DNA of 64,000 bases from positions 20,935 through 84,934 of the forward strand of contig JAFGXP010000001.1 of NCBI GenBank assembly GCA_016936535.1, read 5' to 3'. Positions 48,548-56,832 of this stretch are shown one piece after another. A program made the translations under genes and the position numbers. This stretch comes from Thiotrichales bacterium. Its GTDB lineage: Bacteria > Pseudomonadota > Gammaproteobacteria > Thiomicrospirales > Thiomicrospiraceae. How positions within the stretch are numbered: the stretch's first letter is position 1; every line of letters starts with the position of its first letter. Under the pieces are notes generated by a model, which was not told where the DNA came from, did no database searches, and was given only the letters and a program-made list of their open reading frames with translations.

Positions 48548-49435
48548 ATGAATCAAAACACCCCTGCCTTAGCGCAATGCGCGCAAATGCTCAACCAATC
48601 CGACGATTATCAAGTGCTGCGTCGTTTACAGCCAACCCAACAATTCAATCCGCCGAACGGCGATGACGGCTTGCACCGGGTCTGCATAATCGACACCGAA
48701 ACCACCGGACTGAATACCGCCGAGTGCGAAATTATCGAACTCGGTTATCAAATAATCGAGTTCGACAGCCAAGGGCATTTTTATCGCGTACTGAGCGCCA
48801 AAAATTTCCTTAACGAGCCGCAAGGCGAAATCACCCCCGAAGTCACCAAAGTGACCGGCTTAACGTTGGCAGATGTCAAAGGCCAGCACATCCCGTGGGA
48901 TCAAGTGGCGGATGATATTGCCCAAAGCCACTTATGCGTGGCGCATAATGCCGGCTTCGACCGCCCGGTTTTAGAACGTTACCATTCGGTGTTCGTCAAT
49001 AAAATCTGGGGCTGCTCGGTGGCACAGATTGACTGGGAGAGGCTGGCGGATGTCGGCTCGCGTTCGCAAGAGTTTTTGTGTTGGAAAATTGGTCAATTTT
49101 TTTATGGCGCGCACCGTGCGCTGGATGATGTGCAAGCCCTAAGCGAGTTGCTGGCGCAGCCAATTGGTGAGGCCAAACTGCCGGCTTTTCACTATCTGCT
49201 GGCGAAGGTGCGCCAAGCCAAATCCATCGTGCAGGCAGTAGGCGCGCCCTTTGAGCTTAAAGACGCTTTGCGCGCTCGTGGATATCGCTGGGACGCCAAA
49301 CAGCGGGTATGGAAAAAAATGATGGAAGAAGAACAAGTGCAGCAGGAATGTCTGTGGTTGAACCAACATGGCGTCAGTCAGCCTCATTGCCTTAAACTCA
49401 AAGCAACCGATACATTTTCCATTCGCGCCGAATAA
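48548..49435 (+). CDS. DnaQ-like DEDDh 3'-5' exonuclease
   Basis: Exonuclease of the DNA polymerase III epsilon superfamily. 295 residues: ExoI VCIIDTETTGLNTAECEIIELG (about 45-66, Asp and Glu), ExoII CVAHNAGFDRPVLERYHSV, ExoIII GAHRALDDVQALSELL (His and Asp), so all DEDDh residues are there. A C-terminal piece FELKDALRARGYRWDAKQRVWKK is found in a subgroup of such exonucleases and is not an epsilon-type polymerase-binding tail. It is unlikely to be the replicative proofreader; a repair role is more likely. Confidence 0.88.
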   Translation: MNQNTPALAQCAQMLNQSDDYQVLRRLQPTQQFNPPNGDDGLHRVCIIDTETTGLNTAECEIIELGYQIIEFDSQGHFYRVLSAKNFLNEPQGEITPEVTKVTGLTLADVKGQHIPWDQVADDIAQSHLCVAHNAGFDRPVLERYHSVFVNKIWGCSVAQIDWERLADVGSRSQEFLCWKIGQFFYGAHRALDDVQALSELLAQPIGEAKLPAFHYLLAKVRQAKSIVQAVGAPFELKDALRARGYRWDAKQRVWKKMMEEEQVQQECLWLNQHGVSQPHCLKLKATDTFSIRAE

Positions 49436-49530
49436 TTTTTGTTTAAATAGAGTGGTTTTGGCTTGAGCCAAGACGGACATGGCATGATTTTTCACCGCAT
49501 TGAATGCGTTAACCCCCAAAGGATCTCTTT

Positions 49531-50022
49531 ATGGCACATATCACCCTCTCCGGCAATGCAATTGAAACCTGCGGCACGCTACCAAGCGGCCAAGCACCCG
49601 ACTTTAGCTTAGTCGCAGACGATCTTAGCGAAAAACATTTGGCCGATTATGCTGGACAAAAGCTGATTCTGAATATCTTCCCCAGCATTGACACCGGTGT
49701 CTGCGCGCAATCGACTCGAGTATTTAATGGAGAAGCCAGTGCCCTTGGCAACACCCAAGTTCTGTGTATTTCTAAGGATTTGCCTTTTGCCTTAAACCGC
49801 TTCTGCGCCGCAGAAGGATTGGACAAAGTCATCACACTTTCGGCGTTCCGTTCCAGCTTTGGACAAGATTATGGTCTAGAAATCACTACCGGGCCGATTC
49901 GCGGTCTCTTATCGCGCGCCATCATTGTCATTGGTACGCAAGGAGAAATTTTATACAGCGAACAAGTCCCCGAAATCGCTCAAGAACCAAATTACCAAGC
50001 CGCATTGGAAGCCTTGCGCTAA
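49531..50022 (+). CDS. tpx: Thiol peroxidase Tpx
   Basis: Atypical 2-Cys peroxiredoxin that reduces organic peroxides with electrons from thioredoxin. 163 residues: FPSIDTGVCAQSTRVFN with the peroxidatic Cys, resolving Cys in LPFALNRFCAAEGLDKV, and the Tpx-typical C-terminus VLYSEQVPEI-like YSEQVPEIAQEPNY. AGGATCT precedes the ATG. No operon partner. Confidence 0.96.
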   Translation: MAHITLSGNAIETCGTLPSGQAPDFSLVADDLSEKHLADYAGQKLILNIFPSIDTGVCAQSTRVFNGEASALGNTQVLCISKDLPFALNRFCAAEGLDKVITLSAFRSSFGQDYGLEITTGPIRGLLSRAIIVIGTQGEILYSEQVPEIAQEPNYQAALEALR

Positions 50023-50107
50023 GAAAACACAGAAGCCACTCGGTCGGCATTACGCTGACCGAGCCAACACACCTAAGCACCTCAACTCATAGGCACCTCA
50101 ACTCAGG

Positions 50108-50485
50108 TTAAAGTCCGCCCATCAGTTTGGAAATTAAAAAACCAATCCAGACCACTGCCGCAATAAAAAATGCCACAAACACCGCTGCCGAAGCTTGATC
50201 TTTCGCTCGCCCAGAGAGCGGGTGATAGTCATCACCAATGCGATCTACCGTCGATTCAATTGCGGTATTCAGCAACTCAACCAGCAAAACAATCATTAAG
50301 ACCGCAATTAAAATGGCCCTTTCAAAGGCGCTTTCGCCGAGCCAAAAGGCCGCTGGTAGCAATAAACCAAACAGAATGACCTCTTGCCGAAAAGCCGCCT
50401 CATGTTGCCAAGTCGATTTGAACCCTTTCCACGAGTAGCCGGCAGCATACACAATTCGTTTAAAACCGCGATGCGGAGATTTCAT
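50108..50485 (-). CDS. dgkA: Diacylglycerol kinase DgkA
   Basis: Integral membrane kinase that returns diacylglycerol to phosphatidic acid. The ATG at 50485 gives 125 residues, matching the family; the open frame extends further upstream inside ggt but is not DgkA-like. Three membrane helices, catalytic region LLNTAIESTVDRIGDDYH with the conserved Glu and Asp, and GRAKDQASAAVFVA. It starts 10 nt after the ggt stop, so the two are probably cotranscribed. Confidence 0.95.
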   Translation of the reverse strand: MKSPHRGFKRIVYAAGYSWKGFKSTWQHEAAFRQEVILFGLLLPAAFWLGESAFERAILIAVLMIVLLVELLNTAIESTVDRIGDDYHPLSGRAKDQASAAVFVAFFIAAVVWIGFLISKLMGGL

Positions 50486-50495
50486 CAAAAATTCC

Positions 50496-52331
50496 TTATG
50501 GTTGAGTCGGCACAGCCACAGTCGGTTTGAACAAAACAGCCGCCTGTCCACGTCCACGCCAATCGGCGGCCGCTTGCCAACCGGTCGTGCCATGCCAAAT
50601 CAGCTGCAAATCGCCCAGATAGTTATGGCGTTGTAACCGATAGCCCATCTGTTCTAAGGTTTGCTGTGTTTCAGCCTCCAGCTCGGGGTGAAACGCAATC
50701 TGGTCTTTTGGAAAAAGCTGGTGGTGAACACGTGGCGCATCCACCGCTTCTTGTGCGGTCATTTGTCGTCTGTAAAGGTTGACCAGTGTTTGAAACACGC
50801 TGGTAATAATGCTCGAACCGCCCGGCGTGCCTAAAACCGATTCGACTTGGTTATCGTATAAAACCAAAGTGGGTGACATCGATGAAAGCATTCGTTTTTG
50901 CGGCGCAATCTCATTGGCACGACCGCCAAGCACACCAAACAGATTGGCCACGCCAGGCTTGGTCGAAAAATCGTCCATCTCGTTGTTCATTAAGAACCCT
51001 GCCCCTTCAATCACCACGCCATTGCCAAACGGCATATTCAAGGTGTAGGTGTTGGCAACCGCATTTCCCTGGGCATCGAGAATCGAAAAATGGGTGGTTT
51101 CAGGAGATTCAATCGGGCCTGGCCGAATGGTGTCGGTTTTAGAAATGGCTTGAAAATTGACCGCTTGTGCGCGTTTGACCAGATAGGCGCTCTCCAGCAA
51201 AGCGGTTTGCGGCACACTGACAAAATCACTGTCGCCCAAGTATTCCGCACGATCGGCATACACCCGCTTGGATAATTCAGCATAAAAATGCGCACGCAGG
51301 GCTTCCGTTGAGCCACCGGCTAATTCCGTCTCGGCCAGCGCCGCATCAAAACGCGGTTCCAGTTGCTGGTAGAGGCTGAGCAATTGCGCTAAGGCAATGC
51401 CTCCTGAGCTGGGCGGAGGCGCTGAAATCACTTGGCGACCATACCATTCGACCTGAATCGGCTCACGCCATTTGGCTTGATAAGTTGCCAAATCCTCCAG
51501 CGTAATCAGCCCGCCTTTCGCCTGATACTGCTTGACCAATTGCTGCGCAATTTTGCCTTGGTAAAACGCCGATGCACCCTCTTGCGCCAACAGCTTCAGT
51601 GTCTGTGCCAATTCCGGCTGAACAAAACGCTCTCCGGCTTTGAGGCTCGAAAAGTACTGAGCGAAATTTAACGAATTGCCACCCTTATCCAAACCCCATT
51701 GTTGATACCAATCACGCGTATTGGCTAAGGCTTCGGACACAACAAACCCCTGCTGAGCGGTCTCAATTGCCGGTTGCAGCAGGTTCGCCCAAGGCAAAGT
51801 GCCAAACTTCTGATGCGCTTGCCATAAGCCCATTACGGTTCCGGGCACACCGGAAGCGGCATAACCCACCAAAGACTTATAAGCGACCACTTCGTCCTGG
51901 GGATTGAGGTACATATCACGTGTTGCCGCCTTAGGGGCGGTTTCACGATAATCCAAAAACAGGGGTTGCTTGTGTTTACCACTTCCCAAAGCCAGCGTCA
52001 TAAACCCTCCACCCCCTAAATTTCCGGCTTCTGGATAGGTAACCGCCAACATAAAACCAGCGGCCACTGCCGCATCGACCGCATTTCCCCCTTGAGCGAA
52101 TACCGCTTCTACCACCTGAGCACTGTATTGATCTGGCATGGCGTAAGCGCCGGCAAACTCACCTTGCGATCTCGCCATCCTCGCCGATTGCGAATCATTT
52201 TGCACTAAGGTAGTCGGGTGCACCGACAGGTCGCTCGCTTGCAGTTCTGCAAACCCCAAAAACGCAAAAAATAGGCATAAAGCCCATCGCCATCCAAGCA
52301 CGCTTCGGTGACGAGTTCCATACGTTGACAT
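50496..52331 (-). CDS. ggt: Gamma-glutamyltransferase
   Basis: Periplasmic autoprocessed enzyme that hydrolyses or transfers the gamma-glutamyl group of glutathione. The ATG at 52331 follows AAAGGAG by 6 nt. 611 residues: signal peptide with ALCLFFAFLGFAELQA, NAVDAAVAAGFMLAVTYPEAGNLGGGGF, catalytic Thr in ESPETTHFSILDAQGNAVANTY (first Thr of the small subunit after self-cleavage), and TPGGSSIITSVFQ. Complete. Confidence 0.95.
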   Translation of the reverse strand: MSTYGTRHRSVLGWRWALCLFFAFLGFAELQASDLSVHPTTLVQNDSQSARMARSQGEFAGAYAMPDQYSAQVVEAVFAQGGNAVDAAVAAGFMLAVTYPEAGNLGGGGFMTLALGSGKHKQPLFLDYRETAPKAATRDMYLNPQDEVVAYKSLVGYAASGVPGTVMGLWQAHQKFGTLPWANLLQPAIETAQQGFVVSEALANTRDWYQQWGLDKGGNSLNFAQYFSSLKAGERFVQPELAQTLKLLAQEGASAFYQGKIAQQLVKQYQAKGGLITLEDLATYQAKWREPIQVEWYGRQVISAPPPSSGGIALAQLLSLYQQLEPRFDAALAETELAGGSTEALRAHFYAELSKRVYADRAEYLGDSDFVSVPQTALLESAYLVKRAQAVNFQAISKTDTIRPGPIESPETTHFSILDAQGNAVANTYTLNMPFGNGVVIEGAGFLMNNEMDDFSTKPGVANLFGVLGGRANEIAPQKRMLSSMSPTLVLYDNQVESVLGTPGGSSIITSVFQTLVNLYRRQMTAQEAVDAPRVHHQLFPKDQIAFHPELEAETQQTLEQMGYRLQRHNYLGDLQLIWHGTTGWQAAADWRGRGQAAVLFKPTVAVPTQP

Positions 52332-52376
52332 AATGTGCTCCTTTGACAATCAAACCTACCGGAGCATTATTACGGT

Positions 52377-53516
52377 TTACAGCACCGATGCCAAATCGGT
52401 TTGCCAATCCGTTGACGGAAGCTTGGCCAGATGGTGCTGGAAATCAATACTGGCCTGCTGCCAGTTAAACGCTCGCACTGACTGAGCAATCGCATCGCGA
52501 TGGCGCAGCCGCAAAGCTCCCTGAATCGCCGTGCCTAAATCGGAACTGAGGCAACCGTTGTAACCGGATTGAACACTGTCTTTGGGACCTGTCACATCGT
52601 AGGCCGCCACTGGCGTACCACAGGCCATGGCTTCAATATTCACCACCCCAAACGTATCGGTTTTGGAGGGAAACACAAACACATCGGCACTGGCATAGGC
52701 GCGCGCCAGCTCGGCGCCAGACTTTTTACCTAAAAATTGAACCTGAGGGTAGAGGGTTTGCAACTTAGGCAAATCGGGTCCAGAACCGATCACAATTTTG
52801 GTGCCCGGCACTTTCAGTTCCAAAAAGGCAGGGAGATTTTTTTCCGGCGCCACTCGCCCAACATAGAGGAGCCAAGGTTTTGGCCAAGTCGGCAAAAACA
52901 CCGGCTGGGCGTTCAATTCAGCGATGGTGTAACGACGAAAAATATGCGGGTCAATCCCACGCGTCATAATTTCTACTGAGTCAAAACCATGACTTTTTAA
53001 CTCTTGCCGAATCGAAGCCGCTGGCACAAACGTGGTCTGCGCCGGCTGATGGAATTTGCGCATCAACCCGTATATCCAACGCTCTGGAATCAAACCAAAA
53101 CGCTGGCGTATGTATTCGGGATATTTGGTGTGGTAAGCGGTGGTAAAAGGCCAACCGTGTTTGAGCGCTAAAGCGCGGGCTTTCCAGCCCAAGGTGCCTT
53201 CGGTAGCAATGTGAATCGCATGGGGCGCAAAGCGCCTAATTCGCGCCTCCAAATCGGGCGCCCGCCAAACCAAACGAATTTCCGGATAGGTTGGCAAGGG
53301 CCATGTTGGATAGGGTTGCGGATGGATCACCTCCACCTCGACGCCTTGGAGTTGTAACTGTCGAACCAGTTGCTCTAAGGTCGTCACCACACCATTGACT
53401 TGCGGCAACCAAGCATCGGTCACCAGTAACAGGCGCTGGATGGGTGAACAGAGAAGTGGCGTGGCGGGAATAGACGTCGCTGCAGGTAAAATAGAAGAGG
53501 CAGGCGCAAAGGTCAT
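52377..53516 (-). CDS. GT4-family glycosyltransferase
   Basis: GT-B fold transferase of 379 residues from the ATG at 53516 (GGAG upstream). N-terminal VTDAWLPQVNGVVTTLEQLV and TAYHTKYPEYIRQRFG, then the nucleotide-sugar-binding half WLLYVGRVAPEKNLPAFLEL and VFPSKTDTFGVVNIEAMACGTPVAAYDV with the EX7E pattern. This subgroup includes the MgtA-like mannosyl/glucosyltransferases that act on glycerolipids in chloroplast (SQD2-like) and bacterial membranes. The acceptor is not known; a glycolipid role is plausible beside dgkA. Confidence 0.85.
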   Translation of the reverse strand: MTFAPASSILPAATSIPATPLLCSPIQRLLLVTDAWLPQVNGVVTTLEQLVRQLQLQGVEVEVIHPQPYPTWPLPTYPEIRLVWRAPDLEARIRRFAPHAIHIATEGTLGWKARALALKHGWPFTTAYHTKYPEYIRQRFGLIPERWIYGLMRKFHQPAQTTFVPAASIRQELKSHGFDSVEIMTRGIDPHIFRRYTIAELNAQPVFLPTWPKPWLLYVGRVAPEKNLPAFLELKVPGTKIVIGSGPDLPKLQTLYPQVQFLGKKSGAELARAYASADVFVFPSKTDTFGVVNIEAMACGTPVAAYDVTGPKDSVQSGYNGCLSSDLGTAIQGALRLRHRDAIAQSVRAFNWQQASIDFQHHLAKLPSTDWQTDLASVL

Positions 53517-53598
53517 AAGCACTCCGAAATATCCGTGTTTTGCCTAGCTTATCGCGCAAAGATGACAGCTGGGTGACATCTTCTCTGAGCTGAAAACC

Positions 53599-54261
53599 TC
53601 ATTTAGCTGGGTCGATTTGCCCCCCTAAAGACGTATTTAAACGGAACCATCCTGCAATACTGACTCGCGCTTGTTGGGTCGGTAAAACCTCATGCGGCAC
53701 GGTTTCACTCATAAAAATCGCCAAGCGCCCAATTTTGGGGGTGTATTGAGCCAACACCTTGGTATCGCTCTCATCATCGGGAAAAAGAACCAATTCCCCG
53801 CCCCACTGCGAATCCCATTCCGGATTCAAATAGAGCACCGTCGTGAGAATACGATTCGCGCGCCCCTTAAAACTGTCACGATGTTTTTTGTAAAAATCGC
53901 CCGGTTGATAGAGCGCAAAATGCGCTTCATACTCAAACAACCCTAAAAACAGCGCACGATTAAGTTCGGATTGCAATCGCGCCATCCCTTGCAAATAAGC
54001 CTGTTGCGCGGCACTGCTGCCATCTAACCACTTAATTTTATCGCGGCGGATTTCCCGTTGAATTTGCAATTCATCGCCGCGTCCAATCCCCGCCTTGCGC
54101 ATCTCGCCAACTTGGTTTAAGTGTTCAACCTCTGCCAACAACGCCAAACAGAGCTCATGCGGAACCGCGTCTTCGGCTAAATAAAATCCCTGTTCAACCA
54201 AACCATCGGCCATCTGCTCTACGATTGCAGCCGGCCATTGCCATTCACGGACTGTCGTCAT
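53599..54261 (-). CDS. 2OG-Fe(II) oxygenase, prolyl 4-hydroxylase-like
   Basis: Fe(II)/2-oxoglutarate-dependent dioxygenase of 220 residues from the ATG at 54261. The iron ligands are in YKKHRDSFKGRANRI (His and Asp of HxD) and TVPHEVLPTQQARVSIAGWF (distal His, then the 2OG-binding Arg). VLYLNPEWDSQWGGELVLF is the standard strand between them. Substrate unknown; bacterial members hydroxylate proline residues in proteins such as EF-Tu. Confidence 0.85.
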   Translation of the reverse strand: MTTVREWQWPAAIVEQMADGLVEQGFYLAEDAVPHELCLALLAEVEHLNQVGEMRKAGIGRGDELQIQREIRRDKIKWLDGSSAAQQAYLQGMARLQSELNRALFLGLFEYEAHFALYQPGDFYKKHRDSFKGRANRILTTVLYLNPEWDSQWGGELVLFPDDESDTKVLAQYTPKIGRLAIFMSETVPHEVLPTQQARVSIAGWFRLNTSLGGQIDPAK

Positions 54262-54615
54262 TCCGCCCACCCCCAAAAAAGTGCGCGGATTATGCGCCTA
54301 AGCCGCTGTTTTCGCAATCAAAATTTGGGGGGCGGCACCGCAACGCTTTTTACCTCGAACAAGATGCTTTGGCCGAAAGCCGTCGATTCAAAGACACCGT
54401 CGTTTCAAGGTCTATACGGACGGACTCCTGCATAGGGGAAAACCCTTATTCTCTTATTCACAGCTCATCAAAAAATCCATGCTTTCCTCAAAATCCAGTC
54501 ACAGTTAAAGTATCCAGTAGCGGTCCGTTCGTATTAGAATGGGGATCGAATGTCGGTGAGTGGACAGGTTGATTTACGCAGACACACTCGCCCTTTATTA
54601 AAAAAGGATAGCCAA
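54262..54615. other. Intergenic stretch with no recognised gene
   Basis: 354 nt between the divergent hydroxylase and SYLF genes. Short frames occur but none has a ribosome-binding site with family-like content. It should hold promoters for both neighbours; I cannot place them with confidence. AAGGA at the right end serves the SYLF gene. Confidence 0.5.
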
Positions 54616-55251
54616 ATGAAACGCAGATTCCGTTATTCCAGTGCTTTGATTGCTTCGGCACTTTTTATGAGTGCTCCCATGTTCGTACAAGCGCAAGAGG
54701 AAACCGTTCAAACCGATTCTGATGCCAAATTTTTCAAAGCCACAACAGACAAAGATTATGAAGAAACCATTCAAGCTTTCAAAAATGCCTCAAAATCAGC
54801 GGCTTTTTTTGACCACGCTTACGGTTATGCCATTTTTCCGGTCATCGGCAAGGTTGGATTTGTATTGGGCGGGGCTTATGGCGAAGGCCGTGTTTACAAG
54901 CAAGGGCGCTATAGCGGCATGACCAAACTCACTCAAGCTTCGGTGGGTTTTCAACTGGGTGGTCAAGCTTACAGCCAAATTATTTTTTTCCAAGACCAGC
55001 GGGCTTATGACGAATTTACCAGCGGTAGTTTTGAGTTCGGTGCGCAAGCCTCAGCGGTTGTGATTACCGCAGGCGTTTCTGGTGAAGCCTCAACCAAAGG
55101 GACCTCTGCGACCGCCAATGCCGGCGACAACTATGTTGCGGCTGAAGGACAATACTACAAAGGCATGGCCGTGTTCAGCTTGGTCAAAGCCGGTTTAATG
55201 TATGAAGCGGCGCTGAGCGGGCAGAAATTCAGCTTCGAATCCGCTCGTTAG
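54616..55251 (+). CDS. SYLF (Ysc84/BPSL1445-like) domain protein, secreted
   Basis: Exported protein of 211 residues; AAGGA lies 8 nt before the ATG at 54616, and an upstream in-frame ATG is ignored. Signal peptide RYSSALIASALFMSAPMFVQA. The mature part is one SYLF domain: SAAFFDHAYGYAIFPVIGKVGFVLGGAYGEG, GFQLGGQAYSQIIFF, and MYEAALSGQKFSF at the end. Eukaryotic SYLF domains bind phosphoinositides; in bacteria the function is undefined but probably lipid related. Followed by a bidirectional terminator. Confidence 0.88.
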   Translation: MKRRFRYSSALIASALFMSAPMFVQAQEETVQTDSDAKFFKATTDKDYEETIQAFKNASKSAAFFDHAYGYAIFPVIGKVGFVLGGAYGEGRVYKQGRYSGMTKLTQASVGFQLGGQAYSQIIFFQDQRAYDEFTSGSFEFGAQASAVVITAGVSGEASTKGTSATANAGDNYVAAEGQYYKGMAVFSLVKAGLMYEAALSGQKFSFESAR

Positions 55252-55299
55252 CATCCGCCCTTTAAGGGCATACTCATTTCATTTTTTCTTTGAAAAGCA

Positions 55300-55340
55300 A
55301 AAAGCCACCTCACAATGCGGCAATCCGCGAGGTGGCTTTT
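55300..55340. terminator. Bidirectional terminator between the SYLF gene and ppiC
   Basis: 12-bp perfect stem (55300-55311 with 55329-55340) ending in A4/T4, with an inner GCGG/CCGC stem. T-runs occur on both strands, so it can serve both convergent genes. Confidence 0.85.
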
Positions 55341-55368
55341 AACGCCAAACAATCAAAAACGCGAACGC

Positions 55369-55647
55369 TTAGCTGCGGCTGGTAACTTGCAATAAGTGAT
55401 AGCCAAACTGCGTTTTCACTGGCCCTTCTACTGATCCGACTTCGGCACTGAACACAACCTTATCGAACTCAGGTACCATCATGCCTGGTCCAAACTGGCC
55501 CAATTCGCCGCCATTGCGACCAGAAGGGCATTGTGAATGTTGTTTTGCCAATTCGGCAAAATCTGCCCCATCGGCAATTTGTTGTTTTAAATCCTGACAG
55601 GCTTGTTCGCTGTTAACCAAAATGTGACGTGCGCTTGCTAATGCCAT
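55369..55647 (-). CDS. ppiC: Parvulin peptidyl-prolyl isomerase PpiC
   Basis: Cytoplasmic single-domain parvulin of 92 residues. The ATG at 55647 has AAGGAAG 5 nt upstream and yields MALASARHILVN; longer frames are not supported. Parvulin signatures are RHILVNSEQACQDLK, FAELAKQHSQCPSGRNGGELGQFGPGMMVPEFD and FGYHLLQV. Same size and layout as E. coli PpiC (93). Confidence 0.95.
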   Translation of the reverse strand: MALASARHILVNSEQACQDLKQQIADGADFAELAKQHSQCPSGRNGGELGQFGPGMMVPEFDKVVFSAEVGSVEGPVKTQFGYHLLQVTSRS

Positions 55648-55748
55648 AAAAACTTCCTTATTGAAGATAAAAAGAACTCGGTCATCATAAAGACAAATCA
55701 ATTTTTTTCAAGGCGTGAATTGTTTGCGCGAAAACCGTTGCCTGCTTT

Positions 55749-55754
55749 TATAAT
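55749..55754 (+). promoter_or_regulatory. -10 element directly before the HMG-CoA reductase start
   Basis: Perfect TATAAT ends 7 nt before the ATG at 55762. A weak -35 (TTGCGC, 55724-55729) lies 19 nt upstream. No Shine-Dalgarno is seen. Transcription would start at or within a base or two of the ATG, implying leaderless mRNA. Confidence 0.5.
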
Positions 55755-55761
55755 AGCGACC

Positions 55762-56832
55762 ATGAAAACGACTCTCGACTCTCAAACACCTGCTTTTGCC
55801 GCCGTTCCAATGCGTTCGGTAGGACCGTTTAAATTGATTGGCGATGTGCAAGCCGATAATCTCATGGTACCTATGGCAACCTATGAACCGCCCCTATGGC
55901 CATCCGTCGCCCGTGGCGCACGCGTCAGTGCACACAGCGGCGGCATTCGGGTCACGGTGATCGATGAGCGGATGACGCGCTCTATTTTATTGCAAGCGCC
56001 ACACGCCGGCATCGCTTTGCAAAGCCTGAAAAGCCTGCAACAGCAGCATGCGCAACTGCAAGAAGTGGTTAGCCAGTCCAGCCGTTTTGCCAAATTGATT
56101 GACACCCATTTTCAAGTGGTCGGTAATTTGATTTACCTGCGGCTAGAATTTACGACAGGCGATGCCTCAGGGCACAATATGGCCACACATGCTGCCGACC
56201 GCTTAATTCCATGGATTCTGCAACAGTACCCAGCCTTGCAGTATGTGTCTATCTCTGCCAATTTCTGCACCGACAAAAAAGTTTCGGCCGTCAACGGTAT
56301 CTTAGGACGGGGTAAGAATGTCGTCTGTGAATGCACCATCCCAGCGAAATACTGCCAACGTTTTTTAAAAACCACGCCACAGGCATTGGTTGATTTACAC
56401 ATCAAAAAAGACCTCATCGGCAGCATTGTTTCCGGTGGTCTGCGCAGTGCGAATGCTCATGTCGCTAATATGCTTCTCGGCTTTTATCTCGCCACCGGCC
56501 AAGATGCCGCCAATATTGTTGAAGGCTCACAAGCCATCAATCACGCCGAAGTGACCCCAGATGGCGATTTATATTTTTCAACCACTTTGCCGAATCTGAT
56601 TGTGGGGACCGTTGGCAATGGAAAAGACCTGCCATTTGTTGAACAAAATTTGCAGCAACTCGGCTGTGCCGAACCCAATGCGCCGGCTGGACAAAATGCT
56701 CGCCGCTTGGCTTGCATTGCTGCCGCGACGGCTTTTTGCGGTGAACTTTCGTTACTGGCTGCCCAAACGAACCCGGGCGAATTAATGCAAGCCCATCTTA
56801 AATTGGAACGGGATGGCGCAAGCCCTCGTTAA
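55762..56832 (+). CDS. Hydroxymethylglutaryl-CoA reductase
   Basis: Reduces HMG-CoA to mevalonate, the committed step of the pathway. 356 residues from the ATG at 55762. Recognisable catalytic elements are TTGDASGHNMATHAADRL (compare DAMGMN), SANFCTDKKVSAVNGILGRGKNVVCE (close to the class I DKK segment with catalytic Lys), SANAHVANMLLGFYLATGQD with the catalytic His region, and LIVGTVGNGKDLP. It seems class I-like. First gene of the six-gene operon; the next gene begins immediately after its TAA. Confidence 0.9.
   Translation: MKTTLDSQTPAFAAVPMRSVGPFKLIGDVQADNLMVPMATYEPPLWPSVARGARVSAHSGGIRVTVIDERMTRSILLQAPHAGIALQSLKSLQQQHAQLQEVVSQSSRFAKLIDTHFQVVGNLIYLRLEFTTGDASGHNMATHAADRLIPWILQQYPALQYVSISANFCTDKKVSAVNGILGRGKNVVCECTIPAKYCQRFLKTTPQALVDLHIKKDLIGSIVSGGLRSANAHVANMLLGFYLATGQDAANIVEGSQAINHAEVTPDGDLYFSTTLPNLIVGTVGNGKDLPFVEQNLQQLGCAEPNAPAGQNARRLACIAAATAFCGELSLLAAQTNPGELMQAHLKLERDGASPR

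Noticed and set aside
54238..54435. 65-codon frame upstream of the SYLF gene
   Set aside because: No ribosome-binding site, overlaps the hydroxylase start antisense, no recognisable features.
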